A DNA stretch of 64,000 bases from Halapricum hydrolyticum (GTDB lineage: Archaea; Halobacteriota; Halobacteria; Halobacteriales; Haloarculaceae), in NCBI GenBank assembly GCA_025517565.1, contig JAOPKD010000001.1, positions 434,001 to 498,000 of the forward strand. Reading direction: 5' to 3'. The notes beneath the pieces were generated by a model, which made no database searches, had not been told where the DNA came from, and worked only from the letters and a program-made list of their open reading frames with translations. Below, in pieces: positions 1 to 8,407 of this stretch; within the stretch, counting starts at the first letter, position 1, and each line of letters opens with the position of its first letter. Both the position numbers and the translations under genes were made by a program.

Positions 1-1
1 C

Positions 2-745
2 GTCGACCTGCGAAGCGACGTCGGCGCGACGAGCACGCTCCTCGTCGAGTACCTCCAGCAATCGGCGGTCCAGATCGACGAGACCGTCGCGACGGCACTG
101 CTGTTCGGAATCCGGATCGACACCGACGAGTTTCGTCGGGAGGCCTGTCAGACCGACTTCGAGGCGGCAGCGGCACTGCTCCCGGTCGCGAACCTGGGGA
201 CACTCCAGCGGATCGAGAACCCGAGCATGTCACCGGAAACCTTCGAGACGATCGGCTGTGCGATCCGCAATCGCACCAGGCACGGACCGGTCGTAATCAC
301 CGGCGTCGACGACATCCAGAACCGCGACGCACTGGCACAGGCTGCCGACCGACTGCTGAACATCGAGGACGTGACGACGACACTCGTCTACGGGATCGAA
401 GACGGCACGATCCACGTCTCGGCGCGGACGCGCGGAGCCGACCTCGACATCGGCGAGGCGCTCCGGGACGCGTTCGGACCGATCGGCAGTGCGGGCGGCC
501 ACGCCGACATGGCCGGCGCCCAGATCGAGGCCGGGAGTTTCGAAGCGGACGGCTTCGAAGCGGACGATCGTCCACTCGTCGAGATCGTCGACGAGATCGT
601 CACGGATCGATTTCTCGACGTGCTGCAAGCGCGCTGGAACCGGCCGATCCGGGCCGGGACCGGCGAGCAGTATCACGTCGAGGGCGAACCCGAGGATCGC
701 GACGTGTTCGTCACCCCGCCCGACGCCGAGTCGATCGACGACTGA
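2..745 (+). CDS. DHH family phosphoesterase (nanoRNase/pAp-phosphatase type), 5' truncated
   Basis: The reading frame is open from the window edge to the stop at 743-745, so the N-terminal part, including the catalytic DHH domain, lies outside. The first visible residues (VDLRSDVGATSTLLVEYLQ) match the linker that follows the DHH motif in NrnA-like proteins. The C-terminal DHHA1 domain shows the glycine-rich substrate motif GSAGGHADMAGAQI, where the GGH histidine is typical. Such enzymes hydrolyse short oligoribonucleotides or 3'-phosphoadenosine 5'-phosphate in the cytoplasm; haloarchaeal members often carry an N-terminal TrkA-N domain, which cannot be checked here. The family is secure; the substrate is inferred. 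Confidence 0.85.
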   Translation, partial: VDLRSDVGATSTLLVEYLQQSAVQIDETVATALLFGIRIDTDEFRREACQTDFEAAAALLPVANLGTLQRIENPSMSPETFETIGCAIRNRTRHGPVVITGVDDIQNRDALAQAADRLLNIEDVTTTLVYGIEDGTIHVSARTRGADLDIGEALRDAFGPIGSAGGHADMAGAQIEAGSFEADGFEADDRPLVEIVDEIVTDRFLDVLQARWNRPIRAGTGEQYHVEGEPEDRDVFVTPPDAESIDD

Positions 746-812
746 TACGGTTTGTCGTACCGGTTTGCCGCTTCGACCGCTCCGCGGTCGATCCGGTACT
801 GACTACAGCAAC

Positions 813-865
813 CACGATAATACGGAACAGACGTATAACAGTCACGATAATACGGAACAGACGTA
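813..865. repeat. Two 23-bp direct repeats, 30-bp period, in a promoter region
   Basis: A 23-base unit beginning CACGATAATACGG occurs identically at 813-835 and 843-865, separated by 7 bases. The 30-bp period puts the copies on nearly the same DNA face (about three helical turns). They lie between the DHH gene and the CBS gene, 55 to 107 bases upstream of the preferred start at 920. A regulator-binding site is a reasonable inference; nothing in the sequence names the regulator. Confidence 0.75.
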
Positions 866-919
866 CAGCGGGTCCGTCTGACGTGGGGTTTTTCAATCAT
901 GGCGCCGTCAGTATCGTTG

Positions 920-1735
920 ATGGCCAGTTCCGATGGGTCGCTGACAGTCGAGGAGTACATGACGCGCGAGGTCTCGACAGTCGCACCGACGGCGACAGTC
1001 GGGGACGTGGCCCGGCGGATCGCCGACAGCGACGACCACAGCGGGCTTCCGGTCACCGACGACAGCCACGTCGAGGGGTTCGTCAGCGCGAGCGATCTGC
1101 TGTTGGCCGACGACGAGACGGAGATCCGCGAGGTCATGAGCACGGATCTGCTCGTCGCTCACCCGGACATGAACCTGGACGACGCCGCTCGCGTCATCCT
1201 GCGATCGGGCATCCAGCGATTGCCCGTCGTCGACGACACCGGCGATCTCGTCGGGATCATCGCGAACACGGACGTCATCCGCAGTCAGATCGAGCGCGCG
1301 ACGCCGGACAAAGTCGAGGAACTCCAGGAAACGATCGAAGAGGTCCACAGCGTCGAGACGGACCGGGATCGTCGGCAGGTCGCGCTGTCGGAGCTCCGAC
1401 CGACACAGACCCGCGTCTACGCCGACGAGCTCGAAGGGCGGAGTTACGAACTGGAACGCGGACTGGCGGAGCCGCTAGTTGTCGTCGACAACGACGGCGA
1501 ACTCCTGCTGGTCGACGGCCACCACCGGACGACCGCAGCCAACGAACTCGGGATCGGGGAGATGGAAGCATACGTCATCAGCGTCGACAAACGCGTCGAT
1601 CTCGAGATGGCCAAAACCGCCGAAGAAGAGGACCTGAAATCGATCGACGACATCACGATCGTCGACTACGCCCGCCACCCGCTCGTCGAGACGACCGAAC
1701 GAATGGGCGGCGACGACGGCGACGACTCCGCGTGA
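920..1735 (+). CDS. CBS-pair protein fused to a ParB/SerK-like domain
   Basis: Residues 5-125 or so form two CBS repeats (LTVEEYMTREVSTVAP and IREVMSTDLLVAHPD starts), a module that binds adenosine nucleotides. Residues from about 150 to 225 form a ParB/sulfiredoxin-like domain with the hallmark DGHHRTTAANELG near residue 198. The same fold and motif occur in ParB CTPases and in the archaeal free-serine kinase SerK, so the catalytic role could be nucleotide-dependent phosphotransfer or regulation rather than DNA partitioning; no HTH DNA-binding domain follows. An ATG at 899 is also possible, but a T-rich TATA-like stretch at 886-893 sits correctly for a leaderless start at 920. Soluble and acidic. 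Confidence 0.8.
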   Translation: MASSDGSLTVEEYMTREVSTVAPTATVGDVARRIADSDDHSGLPVTDDSHVEGFVSASDLLLADDETEIREVMSTDLLVAHPDMNLDDAARVILRSGIQRLPVVDDTGDLVGIIANTDVIRSQIERATPDKVEELQETIEEVHSVETDRDRRQVALSELRPTQTRVYADELEGRSYELERGLAEPLVVVDNDGELLLVDGHHRTTAANELGIGEMEAYVISVDKRVDLEMAKTAEEEDLKSIDDITIVDYARHPLVETTERMGGDDGDDSA

Positions 1736-1746
1736 TCAGGACCGTT

Positions 1747-2007
1747 TCAGGAGAGTTCGGCGTCGTCGTATCGATCCGCGACGTAGGCGACCAGCAACAG
1801 CAACGCGCCCAGACCCAGGCCGATCGTCGAGACGCCGAAGATCACCATCCCGACCGGCGTCGCCGGCAGATCGACGACGAAGAACAACGTCGGGTCCATC
1901 CCCTCGGGATTGATAGTTCCGAGGATGAATCCCATGAGGGCAGCGATCGAGACGATGGCGGCGTAGACGATGTAGATCACCCGCCGCCCGGACAGACGTC
2001 GTGACAC
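1747..2007 (-). CDS. Cox-cluster small membrane protein (DUF7520-like)
   Basis: About 86 residues starting VSRRLSGRRVIYIVYAA, with two hydrophobic helices (around residues 9-30 and 45-70) and a short charged tail. It resembles the small haloarchaeal 'cox cluster protein' that accompanies cytochrome oxidase genes, and coxA lies 1.2 kb away on the same strand. The GTG at 2007 is preferred over the upstream TTG at 2067: the longer form adds a hydrophilic tail, and a TATA-like element centred near 2035 lies about 27 bases before 2007. Role unknown; assembly or stability of the oxidase is only inferred from context. Confidence 0.65.
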   Translation of the reverse strand: MSRRLSGRRVIYIVYAAIVSIAALMGFILGTINPEGMDPTLFFVVDLPATPVGMVIFGVSTIGLGLGALLLLVAYVADRYDDAELS

Positions 2008-2029
2008 AACCCTCGATTCGTGCCGGGAG

Positions 2030-2042
2030 CGATTATGCTTTT
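2030..2042. promoter_or_regulatory. Shared TATA-like element between divergent genes
   Basis: The AT-rich stretch GATTATGCTTTTC is centred about 27 bases from the GTG at 2007 on the minus strand and about 30 bases from the ATG at 2067 on the plus strand. One short element may therefore serve two divergent, nearly leaderless transcripts. Confidence 0.45.
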
Positions 2043-2066
2043 CACTTCCGGCGATAACGTCGGGCA

Positions 2067-2153
2067 ATGTCGGAGAAAGAATTGCTCCTGCTCGTGCTGG
2101 CGGCGATCGCGATCATGATGTTCGCTGCCGGCTTCGCGCTCGTGATCGGCTAG
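2067..2153 (+). CDS. 28-residue single-helix membrane peptide
   Basis: A short open frame encodes a charged start (MSEKE) followed by a continuous hydrophobic helix (LLLLVLAAIAIMMFAAGFAL) and ends VIG. It has a TATA-like element about 30 bases upstream, its codons favour G or C in the third position like neighbouring genes, and it fits exactly between two flanking genes with 6 bases to the next stop. Peptides of this shape are common accessory subunits of respiratory complexes. With the cox cluster around it, an oxidase-associated subunit is a reasonable guess. No homology can be claimed from the sequence alone. Confidence 0.5.
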   Translation: MSEKELLLLVLAAIAIMMFAAGFALVIG

Positions 2154-2159
2154 ATCCGG

Positions 2160-3167
2160 CTATTCTGCCGACCGATCGGTCTCACGGAGGATAAACGGGC
2201 CGATCGAGAGCGTCCGTTTCGTTATCGTCACGATGCGGAGCATGTATGCCAGCAGGATCGTGAACGGTAACAGCGAGACCGTCGTCGTCGCAGCGACGAG
2301 CACGAGCGCGTGTGAGACGCCACCGGTCGCTCCGTCGAACGTCGCCGGATCGAGAAACAGCAACGACGTGACCGCAACCGAAAGCGCCGGGACAGCGGTG
2401 TACAACAGCGTCTGTGAGAGATTCGATAGCTCCCACTGGAAATACAGCGTCTTGAAGTGTTCACGGGCAGGTCCGAACAGTTCCAGGGTATCGAGCAGCG
2501 ATTCGAGTTCCGATACGGCAGCGTCGGGGAGTGCAGCGTCCTCGTGGATCGAGCGCCCCTCGTAGAGTTTCCAGGAGTAGTTGTAGTTCAGTGCCGCCCG
2601 GACGACATCGAACTCGCCGAAGGTGGCGCCCTCGAGTTGATTGATCACGCTATCGGCGTTCTCGATCACCCCGTCGAGATACGATGTGACGCGGTCGTTG
2701 GCGTCGGAATCGAGGTCACTCGCCGCGAGCGCGTCGTCGACTGCCGCAGCGCGGTCTCGTGTCCCTGTCACGAGTGCCCGAAGAAACGCCGATGGCTCGG
2801 CCGGGCTGACCCCCGTATCGATCACTTGGGCCACGTCCTGGCGGAACGACATCGCACCGTCCATCCGTTCGCGCTGGTCGCCGACTGCCCCGAGTTCCTG
2901 TGAGAGAACCAGCTGACTCAGCGTCAACACGAGCGTCACACCTGTCACCGTCGACGTAATCAGGGCCTGATAGAGCGTCTCGATCGGATCACCGGTCGAA
3001 AGTCCCGGATCGGGAACGAGAACGCCACCGGCGACGATCGAAGCGAAAAGAGCTATCGAGAGGAACGTTGTAACGAGCCAGCGATTGGCCTCCAGCAACA
3101 CCCAGAGCACCCGCGAGCGCTCCCCGGCCCGCTCGCGCATCGTATCGCTCGGCTGTTGCCCAGACAT
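2160..3167 (-). CDS. Four-helix membrane protein with soluble central domain, function unknown
   Basis: 335 residues. Two hydrophobic helices lie at about 32-50 and 68-95, a largely helical hydrophilic region spans about 100-245, and two further helices follow near 255-278 and 288-315. The topology (two helices, cytoplasmic helical insert, two helices) recalls bestrophin-like and DUF4239-type channels, but no diagnostic motif is visible, so that is only a shape comparison. The gene follows coxA on the same strand after 54 bases and could be co-transcribed with it. The ATG at 3167 is the only sensible start. Confidence 0.7.
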   Translation of the reverse strand: MSGQQPSDTMRERAGERSRVLWVLLEANRWLVTTFLSIALFASIVAGGVLVPDPGLSTGDPIETLYQALITSTVTGVTLVLTLSQLVLSQELGAVGDQRERMDGAMSFRQDVAQVIDTGVSPAEPSAFLRALVTGTRDRAAAVDDALAASDLDSDANDRVTSYLDGVIENADSVINQLEGATFGEFDVVRAALNYNYSWKLYEGRSIHEDAALPDAAVSELESLLDTLELFGPAREHFKTLYFQWELSNLSQTLLYTAVPALSVAVTSLLFLDPATFDGATGGVSHALVLVAATTTVSLLPFTILLAYMLRIVTITKRTLSIGPFILRETDRSAE

Positions 3168-3221
3168 GACCGGTGTCTACAGCTGTCGACCGGAAAAAAC
3201 CCCGTATGAGAGGACAGACAG

Positions 3222-4985
3222 CTACGATTCTTCGGAACCGTCGTCCGATGCCCCGCCGTCCGCGAGCACGAGGTCGTCGTTCATCCGGCGTTCGTGCCAG
3301 CGGAACTCCCGGCTGTAGAGGGCGTCGTCTTTGAGATCCCAGGGGTCGCCGTCAGCGACGCGTCGACCGTACAGCCACGAGGAGACGACGTTCCAGACGA
3401 AGACGAGCTGGCCGATCAGGAGAATGAAGGCCCCGATGGTAGCCGACTGGTGAAGGATCGTGAACAGATCAATCGGGCCGACTGAGACCAGGTTGTAGGT
3501 CGCGTACCGGCGTGGCATCCCGAGGTAGCCGAGGATCAGCATGCCGAAAAAGGTCAGGTTCGTCCCGATCATCGTCAGCCAGAAGTGCCACTTGCCCAGT
3601 GCCTTCTGGTACATCTTGCCGGTGTAGATGGGGAACCAGTAGTAGATCCCGGCGAAGACAGCGAACGCGATCGCGCCCATGATCACGTAGTGGAAGTGCC
3701 CGACCACGTAGTAGGTGTCGTGCAGCAGGTAATCGACGGGGATCGTCGCCAGGAACACGCCGGTGACGCCGCCGATGATGAAGTTCGCGACGAACCCGAT
3801 CGAGAACAGCATCGGCGTCGTCAACCTGATCTTGCCGTTCCACATCGTCGTGATCCAGTTGAAGGTCTTGACGGCGCTCGGTATCGCGATCGCTAAAGAG
3901 ACCGCCATGAACGAGACCTGCAGGCGCGGGTCGATCCCCGTCGAGAACATGTGGTGGGCCCACACGCCGAACGAGAGTACGCCGATCGCCAGCGTCGAGT
4001 AGACGACGAACTTGAACCCGAACAGCTTCCGGCCCGAGAACCGCGGAATGATGTAGCTAATCAATCCCATCGGGGGTAACACGAGGATGTACACTTCGGG
4101 GTGGCCGAAGAACCAGAACAGGTGTTGCCAGAGGATCGCGCCACCGCCCTCGGTCGCGAAGAAGGTCGTCCCGACGTTGCGATCCAGCAGCAACATCACG
4201 AGCGCGCTACCCAGGAGCGGGAACGCGAACAGTATCAGCCCGGACTGGGTGAGCATCGTCCAGGAGAAGATGTCGAGGTTGGCCCAGGTAACCTCCTCGT
4301 CGCGCTCGGTGAAGATGGTCGCGATGAAGTTGATCGCCCCCATCGTCGCCGAGACGCCCGTGAGGTGCAACCCGAGGATCATCAGGTCCGCGCCGATCAT
4401 CGGCTGCTCGGCCGACAGCGGCGTGTACATCGTCCAGGAGGTCTGGGCGGCCTCCATGCCCGGGATGAGAAAGCCGCCCCAGATCAAAAGCGCTCCCGGC
4501 GGCAACAGCCAAAAGGCGATGGCGTTGATCCGCGGGAACGCCATGTCGTCGGCTCCAATCAGAAGCGGCACGAAGTAGTTCCCGAACGCCGCGATAATCG
4601 GCGTCCCAAACAGGAACAACATCGTGATCCCGTGGCTTGTCAGCAGAGAGTTGTACAACGACGCAGACATGATATCTTCGCCGGCCCACATCAGTTCGGT
4701 GCGCATCAGGACGACCATGATCCCGCCGACCGCGAACGCGACCAGCGCGAACGCGCCATAGAGGATCCCGATGTCCTTGTGATCGACCGTCGTGAGCCAG
4801 CGGGTGATCCCGCCCGGTTTCTCGCTGTGTCCGTAGCTGGTCTCCTCGCCGGTGAGGCTGCTCGCACCCGCCGTCGGCGCGTACGACCGCCAGTTCTCGA
4901 TGCGGGTGAGCAGCGCCGCGACGACGACGAGGAGGAGCCCCATCAGCACAGTGATCGCGATCTGTCCGCTTGCCATGTCCCCCAT
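3222..4985 (-). CDS. coxA: Cytochrome c oxidase subunit I (A-type haem-copper oxidase)
   Basis: 587 residues with about 12-13 membrane helices. The low-spin haem ligands are H118 (SHGITM) and H432; H430 (VGHFHY) is the haem a3 ligand. CuB is bound by H295 within GHPEVY, cross-linkable Y299, and H344-H345 (AHHMF). E297 and the K-channel lysine K373 (PSAVKTFNW) mark it as A-type. It reduces oxygen to water and pumps protons across the cytoplasmic membrane. No subunit II, III or haem-synthesis gene lies in the window; only small cox-cluster proteins flank it. ATG at 4985 is used, with a second ATG at 4976. Subunit I identity is certain. Confidence 0.97.
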   Translation of the reverse strand: MGDMASGQIAITVLMGLLLVVVAALLTRIENWRSYAPTAGASSLTGEETSYGHSEKPGGITRWLTTVDHKDIGILYGAFALVAFAVGGIMVVLMRTELMWAGEDIMSASLYNSLLTSHGITMLFLFGTPIIAAFGNYFVPLLIGADDMAFPRINAIAFWLLPPGALLIWGGFLIPGMEAAQTSWTMYTPLSAEQPMIGADLMILGLHLTGVSATMGAINFIATIFTERDEEVTWANLDIFSWTMLTQSGLILFAFPLLGSALVMLLLDRNVGTTFFATEGGGAILWQHLFWFFGHPEVYILVLPPMGLISYIIPRFSGRKLFGFKFVVYSTLAIGVLSFGVWAHHMFSTGIDPRLQVSFMAVSLAIAIPSAVKTFNWITTMWNGKIRLTTPMLFSIGFVANFIIGGVTGVFLATIPVDYLLHDTYYVVGHFHYVIMGAIAFAVFAGIYYWFPIYTGKMYQKALGKWHFWLTMIGTNLTFFGMLILGYLGMPRRYATYNLVSVGPIDLFTILHQSATIGAFILLIGQLVFVWNVVSSWLYGRRVADGDPWDLKDDALYSREFRWHERRMNDDLVLADGGASDDGSEES

Positions 4986-5041
4986 TCGGGTCCGGGGGGT
5001 AAAGAAATGTTAGGGTCAATCGGCGATCTGATTTGAAGACT

Positions 5042-5061
5042 AACCCACTATATATGGGGTT
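5042..5061. promoter_or_regulatory. AACCC/GGGTT palindrome around a TATATAT core upstream of coxA
   Basis: AACCC at 5042-5046 and its complement GGGTT at 5057-5061 flank ACTATATATG. A second AT-rich patch (TTATTTAAGT) follows at 5061-5070. Both lie in the spacer between coxA (minus, start 4985) and the DUF6684-like gene, at promoter distance from coxA. A symmetrical site over a TATA core could be an operator; the binding protein is unknown. Confidence 0.45.
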
Positions 5062-5188
5062 ATTTAAGTAATCCGGGGTAGAAAGCCACCCTCATCCAGT
5101 GACGTTCGATCCGGGCACGCGGCGGATGCGCGAAAAGGGACAGAGAACTTCTGCAGGTGGCTCGAGAGAAGGCAGGGCGCTCTGGGGG

Positions 5189-5485
5189 CTATTCGGTCTC
5201 GGGGTCGGCCGACTCGTCGGGCTGGACGGTCGCGGTCTCGGCGTGGATGCCCTGGGCTTTCTCGGCGCCGGCGATCGCTTTCCCGGCGTAGTAGGTCAGC
5301 ACGGCCAGTAGGACGAACGTCGTGAAGACGATCGCGAGCTGGACGGTCGAAAGCACCGAATCGAACGCGAACGGGCCGGGCGCGTACACGAGAAACGCGA
5401 CGAGGAAGAACGCGAGCATAGCCAGCGGGATGACGTTGACAGTGAGATCGAGCAGCGTGTCCCGGTCGAAGATACGGCCAGTCAT
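5189..5485 (-). CDS. Cox-cluster membrane protein (DUF6684-like)
   Basis: 98 residues starting MTGRIFDRDTLLDLTVNVIP, with two membrane helices (about 18-35 and 43-65) and an acidic C-terminal tail ending ESADPETE. The sequence and length match a small haloarchaeal family found beside cytochrome oxidase genes. The long upstream extension of this frame to 5998 is Arg/Pro-rich shadow sequence of the next gene and is excluded. The ATG at 5485 has a TATA-like TATTTATC about 27 bases upstream, supporting a leaderless start. Its role is unknown; association with the terminal oxidase is inferred from its neighbours. Confidence 0.75.
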   Translation of the reverse strand: MTGRIFDRDTLLDLTVNVIPLAMLAFFLVAFLVYAPGPFAFDSVLSTVQLAIVFTTFVLLAVLTYYAGKAIAGAEKAQGIHAETATVQPDESADPETE

Positions 5486-5529
5486 ATGTTTGACGTGGAC
5501 CAGCGAGATAAATAGATTGTTGGTACCGG

Positions 5530-5943
5530 CTAAGCTGTCGGGTGTCGGCCGAACTGCCCGACTGCGCCGGTCGCGATCAACAGTACGCCGGCAGTCGCGA
5601 TCGCCAGTCCGCGGCTGAGCAGGCGGTGTCCGGCGGCGTTCGGGCGGTCGACCGCGGCGACCGCGGGATCGATGCCGAACTGGCCGCCGAGTGCGATCAG
5701 GCCCGCGCCGACGACCACGAGCGCGACGCCGATGTACGCGGCAGTCCGCCAGAGGTGGCCGACGTAGTCGGCCTCGGTCAGGATCCCGGCGACGCTGGCA
5801 CCAAAGAGCAGTCCACCGCCGACCGCGACGGGAAACACGCCGAGTACCAGCCCGAGTTCGGTCAGCGCGAACCCGAGCGCAACGAACACCGGCCAGGGAC
5901 TGGCCATCCGGTAGCGGTCGCTGACACCCGCTTTCTCGCTCAT
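5530..5943 (-). CDS. Four-helix membrane protein of the cox cluster (DUF7541-like)
   Basis: 137 residues. Helices lie at about 16-35, 39-56, 65-86 and 107-127, separated by short loops, with a hydrophilic N-terminus (MSEKAGVSDRYRMASPWPV). It reads toward the DUF6684-like gene with a 44-base gap, so the two may form an operon directed at coxA. Length and position match the third commonly clustered small membrane protein of haloarchaeal cox regions. No catalytic motif is visible and the function is unknown. Confidence 0.75.
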   Translation of the reverse strand: MSEKAGVSDRYRMASPWPVFVALGFALTELGLVLGVFPVAVGGGLLFGASVAGILTEADYVGHLWRTAAYIGVALVVVGAGLIALGGQFGIDPAVAAVDRPNAAGHRLLSRGLAIATAGVLLIATGAVGQFGRHPTA

Positions 5944-6031
5944 GGGCGTGATTTGTCTTCGAGCCGAAAAGGCTCACCGGTCCCGGCGATCGGCGCAAAC
6001 TATTTGGCCCAGATGGGACTTGTGCAAGATA

Positions 6032-8407
6032 ATGACGACGCGCGCGGCCGAGCGAGTTGACGAGTGGGAGTCGCGTCCGTTCACCGACGGCTACGAGCAG
6101 CTCCGGACGCTCGCCGACCGGTCGTTTTCCGGTGCGATCACGGCAGGTCGTGCGACGCTGTACATGGTCAAGGGTACGGCCGTCGGGGTTCTCGATGGAA
6201 CGATCGCGGATTTCGAGGACGCGACAGGAACGATCTACGAGGCACCGACACCGGCACTGACACTGCTGGCAGTGATGCAGGAGCGGAGCGACGAGGTGCG
6301 AGCGAAATACTACAGCGAAGAGACGCCGCTGAGCGAGGCCGACGGGAAGCTCTCGGAGGGCGGGTTCACCGGCTACGTCGAACTGTCGGAGAACGTCCTC
6401 AGCGGCGACTACTACGTCGTCTATCAGGCAGGCAAGTCCATGAGCGTGGCGTTTCTCGGAGAGAGTGGACGACTAGTTAGTGGCGAGGACGCCTTCGAAC
6501 GGGCCGACGAAGAAGTCGGGATCTACAAGGTCCGGCCAGTCGCGATCGATCCGATCGAGATCCCGGAACCCGAACCCCCGAGCGACGACGCCGGCGCGGC
6601 ATCCGAGGGAGTCGACACGGGCGCGGCGGCCGGAGGAGAGAACGGGGACGCGGCGTCCGAGGAAGACGACACAGACGGAGATCAACCGGCGGACGACGCG
6701 TCCGAATCGGTCGAGTCCAAGAGCGATCCGTCTCGGGCTGCGGACACGACGGGCGAGACCGACGTGCCCGACCAGGGCGGCGACCGCGAGTCGGTGACGG
6801 CCGAGCGGAATGAGTCGGCGGCGGGCGAGCGGCATCAACGTGGTGGCGAGCACCCGACGGACGCGACCGAGCCAGGGGACGAACCAGCGTCGACGGATCC
6901 GCCCGAACACGAGACCGAGCGAACGTCGCGTGACGACCAGCGACACGAGCGTGACTCGACGCCAGCACACGACGACCAGCGACACGAGCGTGACTCGACG
7001 CCAGCACACGACGACCAGCGACACGAGCCCGAACGAACAGCGCGCGACGGACAGCAGTACGAGTCCGAACGAACGTCGCGTGACGACCAGCGACACGAGC
7101 GTGACTCGACGCCGTCAGGCTCCCGCGAGTCACGACAGTCGGCACGCGATGCCGAACCGCGGCGGGATCGTCGACCGCCCGACGCCGAGAGTGCCGTCAC
7201 GGAACACGTCGACGATTCGGCCACCCGGGCCGGAAACGCCCCGGACAGTTCCGGAGACGCGTCGCTCGAGCGGCGGACGATCCCGTCGGTCGACCCCGAC
7301 CGGACGTGGACGCCCGACGACGACCGCTCGGCAGGCGGATCGCAATACGAACGCCCCGCCGAGACGCCCACGAGGGGGTCCCGCCAGTCGGCGTCGAGTC
7401 GACGCCGATCCGAGCAGCCGAGTCCCGAGCCAGAAGAGGCCAGGGCGGAAATCGACGATCTCGAACAGCGAATCGAGGAACTCGAAGCCAGTCGATCGGA
7501 ACTGCAGGCCGAACGGGACGACCTGCAGGCACAGCTCCAGCAAGTCCGACAGGAACGAGACGACCTGCAGGGAGAGGTGCAGCGGCTTCGGAAGGAGATC
7601 GCCGAGCTCGAAGACCGTCTCGAAGCCGCGGAAGCGTCGAGCGGGTCGTCGGCCGCGGCCGAGACGCCACCGTCGACGACGGGATCGTCGCTGTCGCCTC
7701 GGGAGGCGATCGCGGGAACGAACCTGTTCGTGCGCTACGGTTCGAAAAGCGACGCGACGCTCTCGGCGGCTCACGGCGGCGGCGCGGACGCAGACGCGGT
7801 CAACGCGAACCTCTCGCTGGAATATCACACGGAGTTCGACGACTCGGAGGCCACAGTCGAGGGCGAGCCGTACGAATCGTTCCTGGAGGACACGATCCAC
7901 TACCGGTTCGTCGAGTGGTTCGTCCACAAACTGCTCTACGAGATCCGGGATACTGGCCATCGGAGCGCGCTCGAAAACCTCTATGACGCGATCCCGAGGG
8001 TCGATCGCGTGGAGTTCGCCGGGACCGTCACCGTCGGTGGCGACGACGAAGAAACACCGGGGAACGAATCGTTCGACGTCGTCGTCCGGGATCGGATGGG
8101 CAACCCACTGGTAGTCACGAACCTCGACGACTCTCGGACGGCGACGACCGAAGAGATGATGACGACCCTGGTGACAGCGGCCACGCGCGCCGGCGAAACA
8201 CACGACCGGCTCGCCGGTGCCTTCTTCGTCACGTCGAGTTTCTTCGATCCGGACGCACTCGAGACGGCCGCCGAAGCGACCGGCGGCGGCATCCTCAGTC
8301 GCGACAAGCGCGAGAGTTTCGTGCGACTATCGAGAAAAGACGGCTTCCACCTCTGTCTGGTCGAGTCTCGCGACGACGACTTCCACCTCTCGGTTCCGGA
8401 ACTTTAG
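6032..8407 (+). CDS. Large acidic coiled-coil protein with N- and C-terminal conserved domains (DUF7527-like)
   Basis: 791 residues. An N-terminal domain of about 175 residues (WESRPFTDGYEQLRTLADRSFSGAI) precedes a long, disordered, D/E/R/T-rich linker (about 185-465). A heptad-patterned coiled coil follows at about 466-535 (repeating ERDDLQ), then a C-terminal alpha/beta domain (about 545-791). The linker contains 13-residue repeats (see 6932-7009). No signal peptide or membrane helix is present, so it is cytosolic. It is followed immediately, in convergent overlap of 4 bases, by a winged-helix regulator. The architecture fits a scaffold that dimerises through the coiled coil. The ATG at 6032 is chosen over 5942 because the extension overlaps the neighbouring promoter and is basic. 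Confidence 0.75.
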   Translation: MTTRAAERVDEWESRPFTDGYEQLRTLADRSFSGAITAGRATLYMVKGTAVGVLDGTIADFEDATGTIYEAPTPALTLLAVMQERSDEVRAKYYSEETPLSEADGKLSEGGFTGYVELSENVLSGDYYVVYQAGKSMSVAFLGESGRLVSGEDAFERADEEVGIYKVRPVAIDPIEIPEPEPPSDDAGAASEGVDTGAAAGGENGDAASEEDDTDGDQPADDASESVESKSDPSRAADTTGETDVPDQGGDRESVTAERNESAAGERHQRGGEHPTDATEPGDEPASTDPPEHETERTSRDDQRHERDSTPAHDDQRHERDSTPAHDDQRHEPERTARDGQQYESERTSRDDQRHERDSTPSGSRESRQSARDAEPRRDRRPPDAESAVTEHVDDSATRAGNAPDSSGDASLERRTIPSVDPDRTWTPDDDRSAGGSQYERPAETPTRGSRQSASSRRRSEQPSPEPEEARAEIDDLEQRIEELEASRSELQAERDDLQAQLQQVRQERDDLQGEVQRLRKEIAELEDRLEAAEASSGSSAAAETPPSTTGSSLSPREAIAGTNLFVRYGSKSDATLSAAHGGGADADAVNANLSLEYHTEFDDSEATVEGEPYESFLEDTIHYRFVEWFVHKLLYEIRDTGHRSALENLYDAIPRVDRVEFAGTVTVGGDDEETPGNESFDVVVRDRMGNPLVVTNLDDSRTATTEEMMTTLVTAATRAGETHDRLAGAFFVTSSFFDPDALETAAEATGGGILSRDKRESFVRLSRKDGFHLCLVESRDDDFHLSVPEL
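6932..7009 (+). repeat. Tandem 39-bp in-frame repeat (13 residues)
   Basis: Two identical 39-bp units (6932-6970, 6971-7009) encode DDQRHERDSTPAH twice. A partial third copy begins at 7010 and diverges after 18 bases, and another partial copy starts at 7082. The repeats sit in the disordered linker and keep frame, so unit number can change without breaking the protein. Confidence 0.9.

Noticed and set aside
883..2004. 373-codon plus-strand frame covering the CBS/ParB-like gene
   Set aside because: Arg-rich out-of-frame reading of the CBS gene and its neighbour.
5942..6031. N-terminal extension of the coiled-coil protein
   Set aside because: Adds basic, unconserved residues and overlaps the divergent DUF7541-like start; ATG at 6032 gives a sensible domain start.
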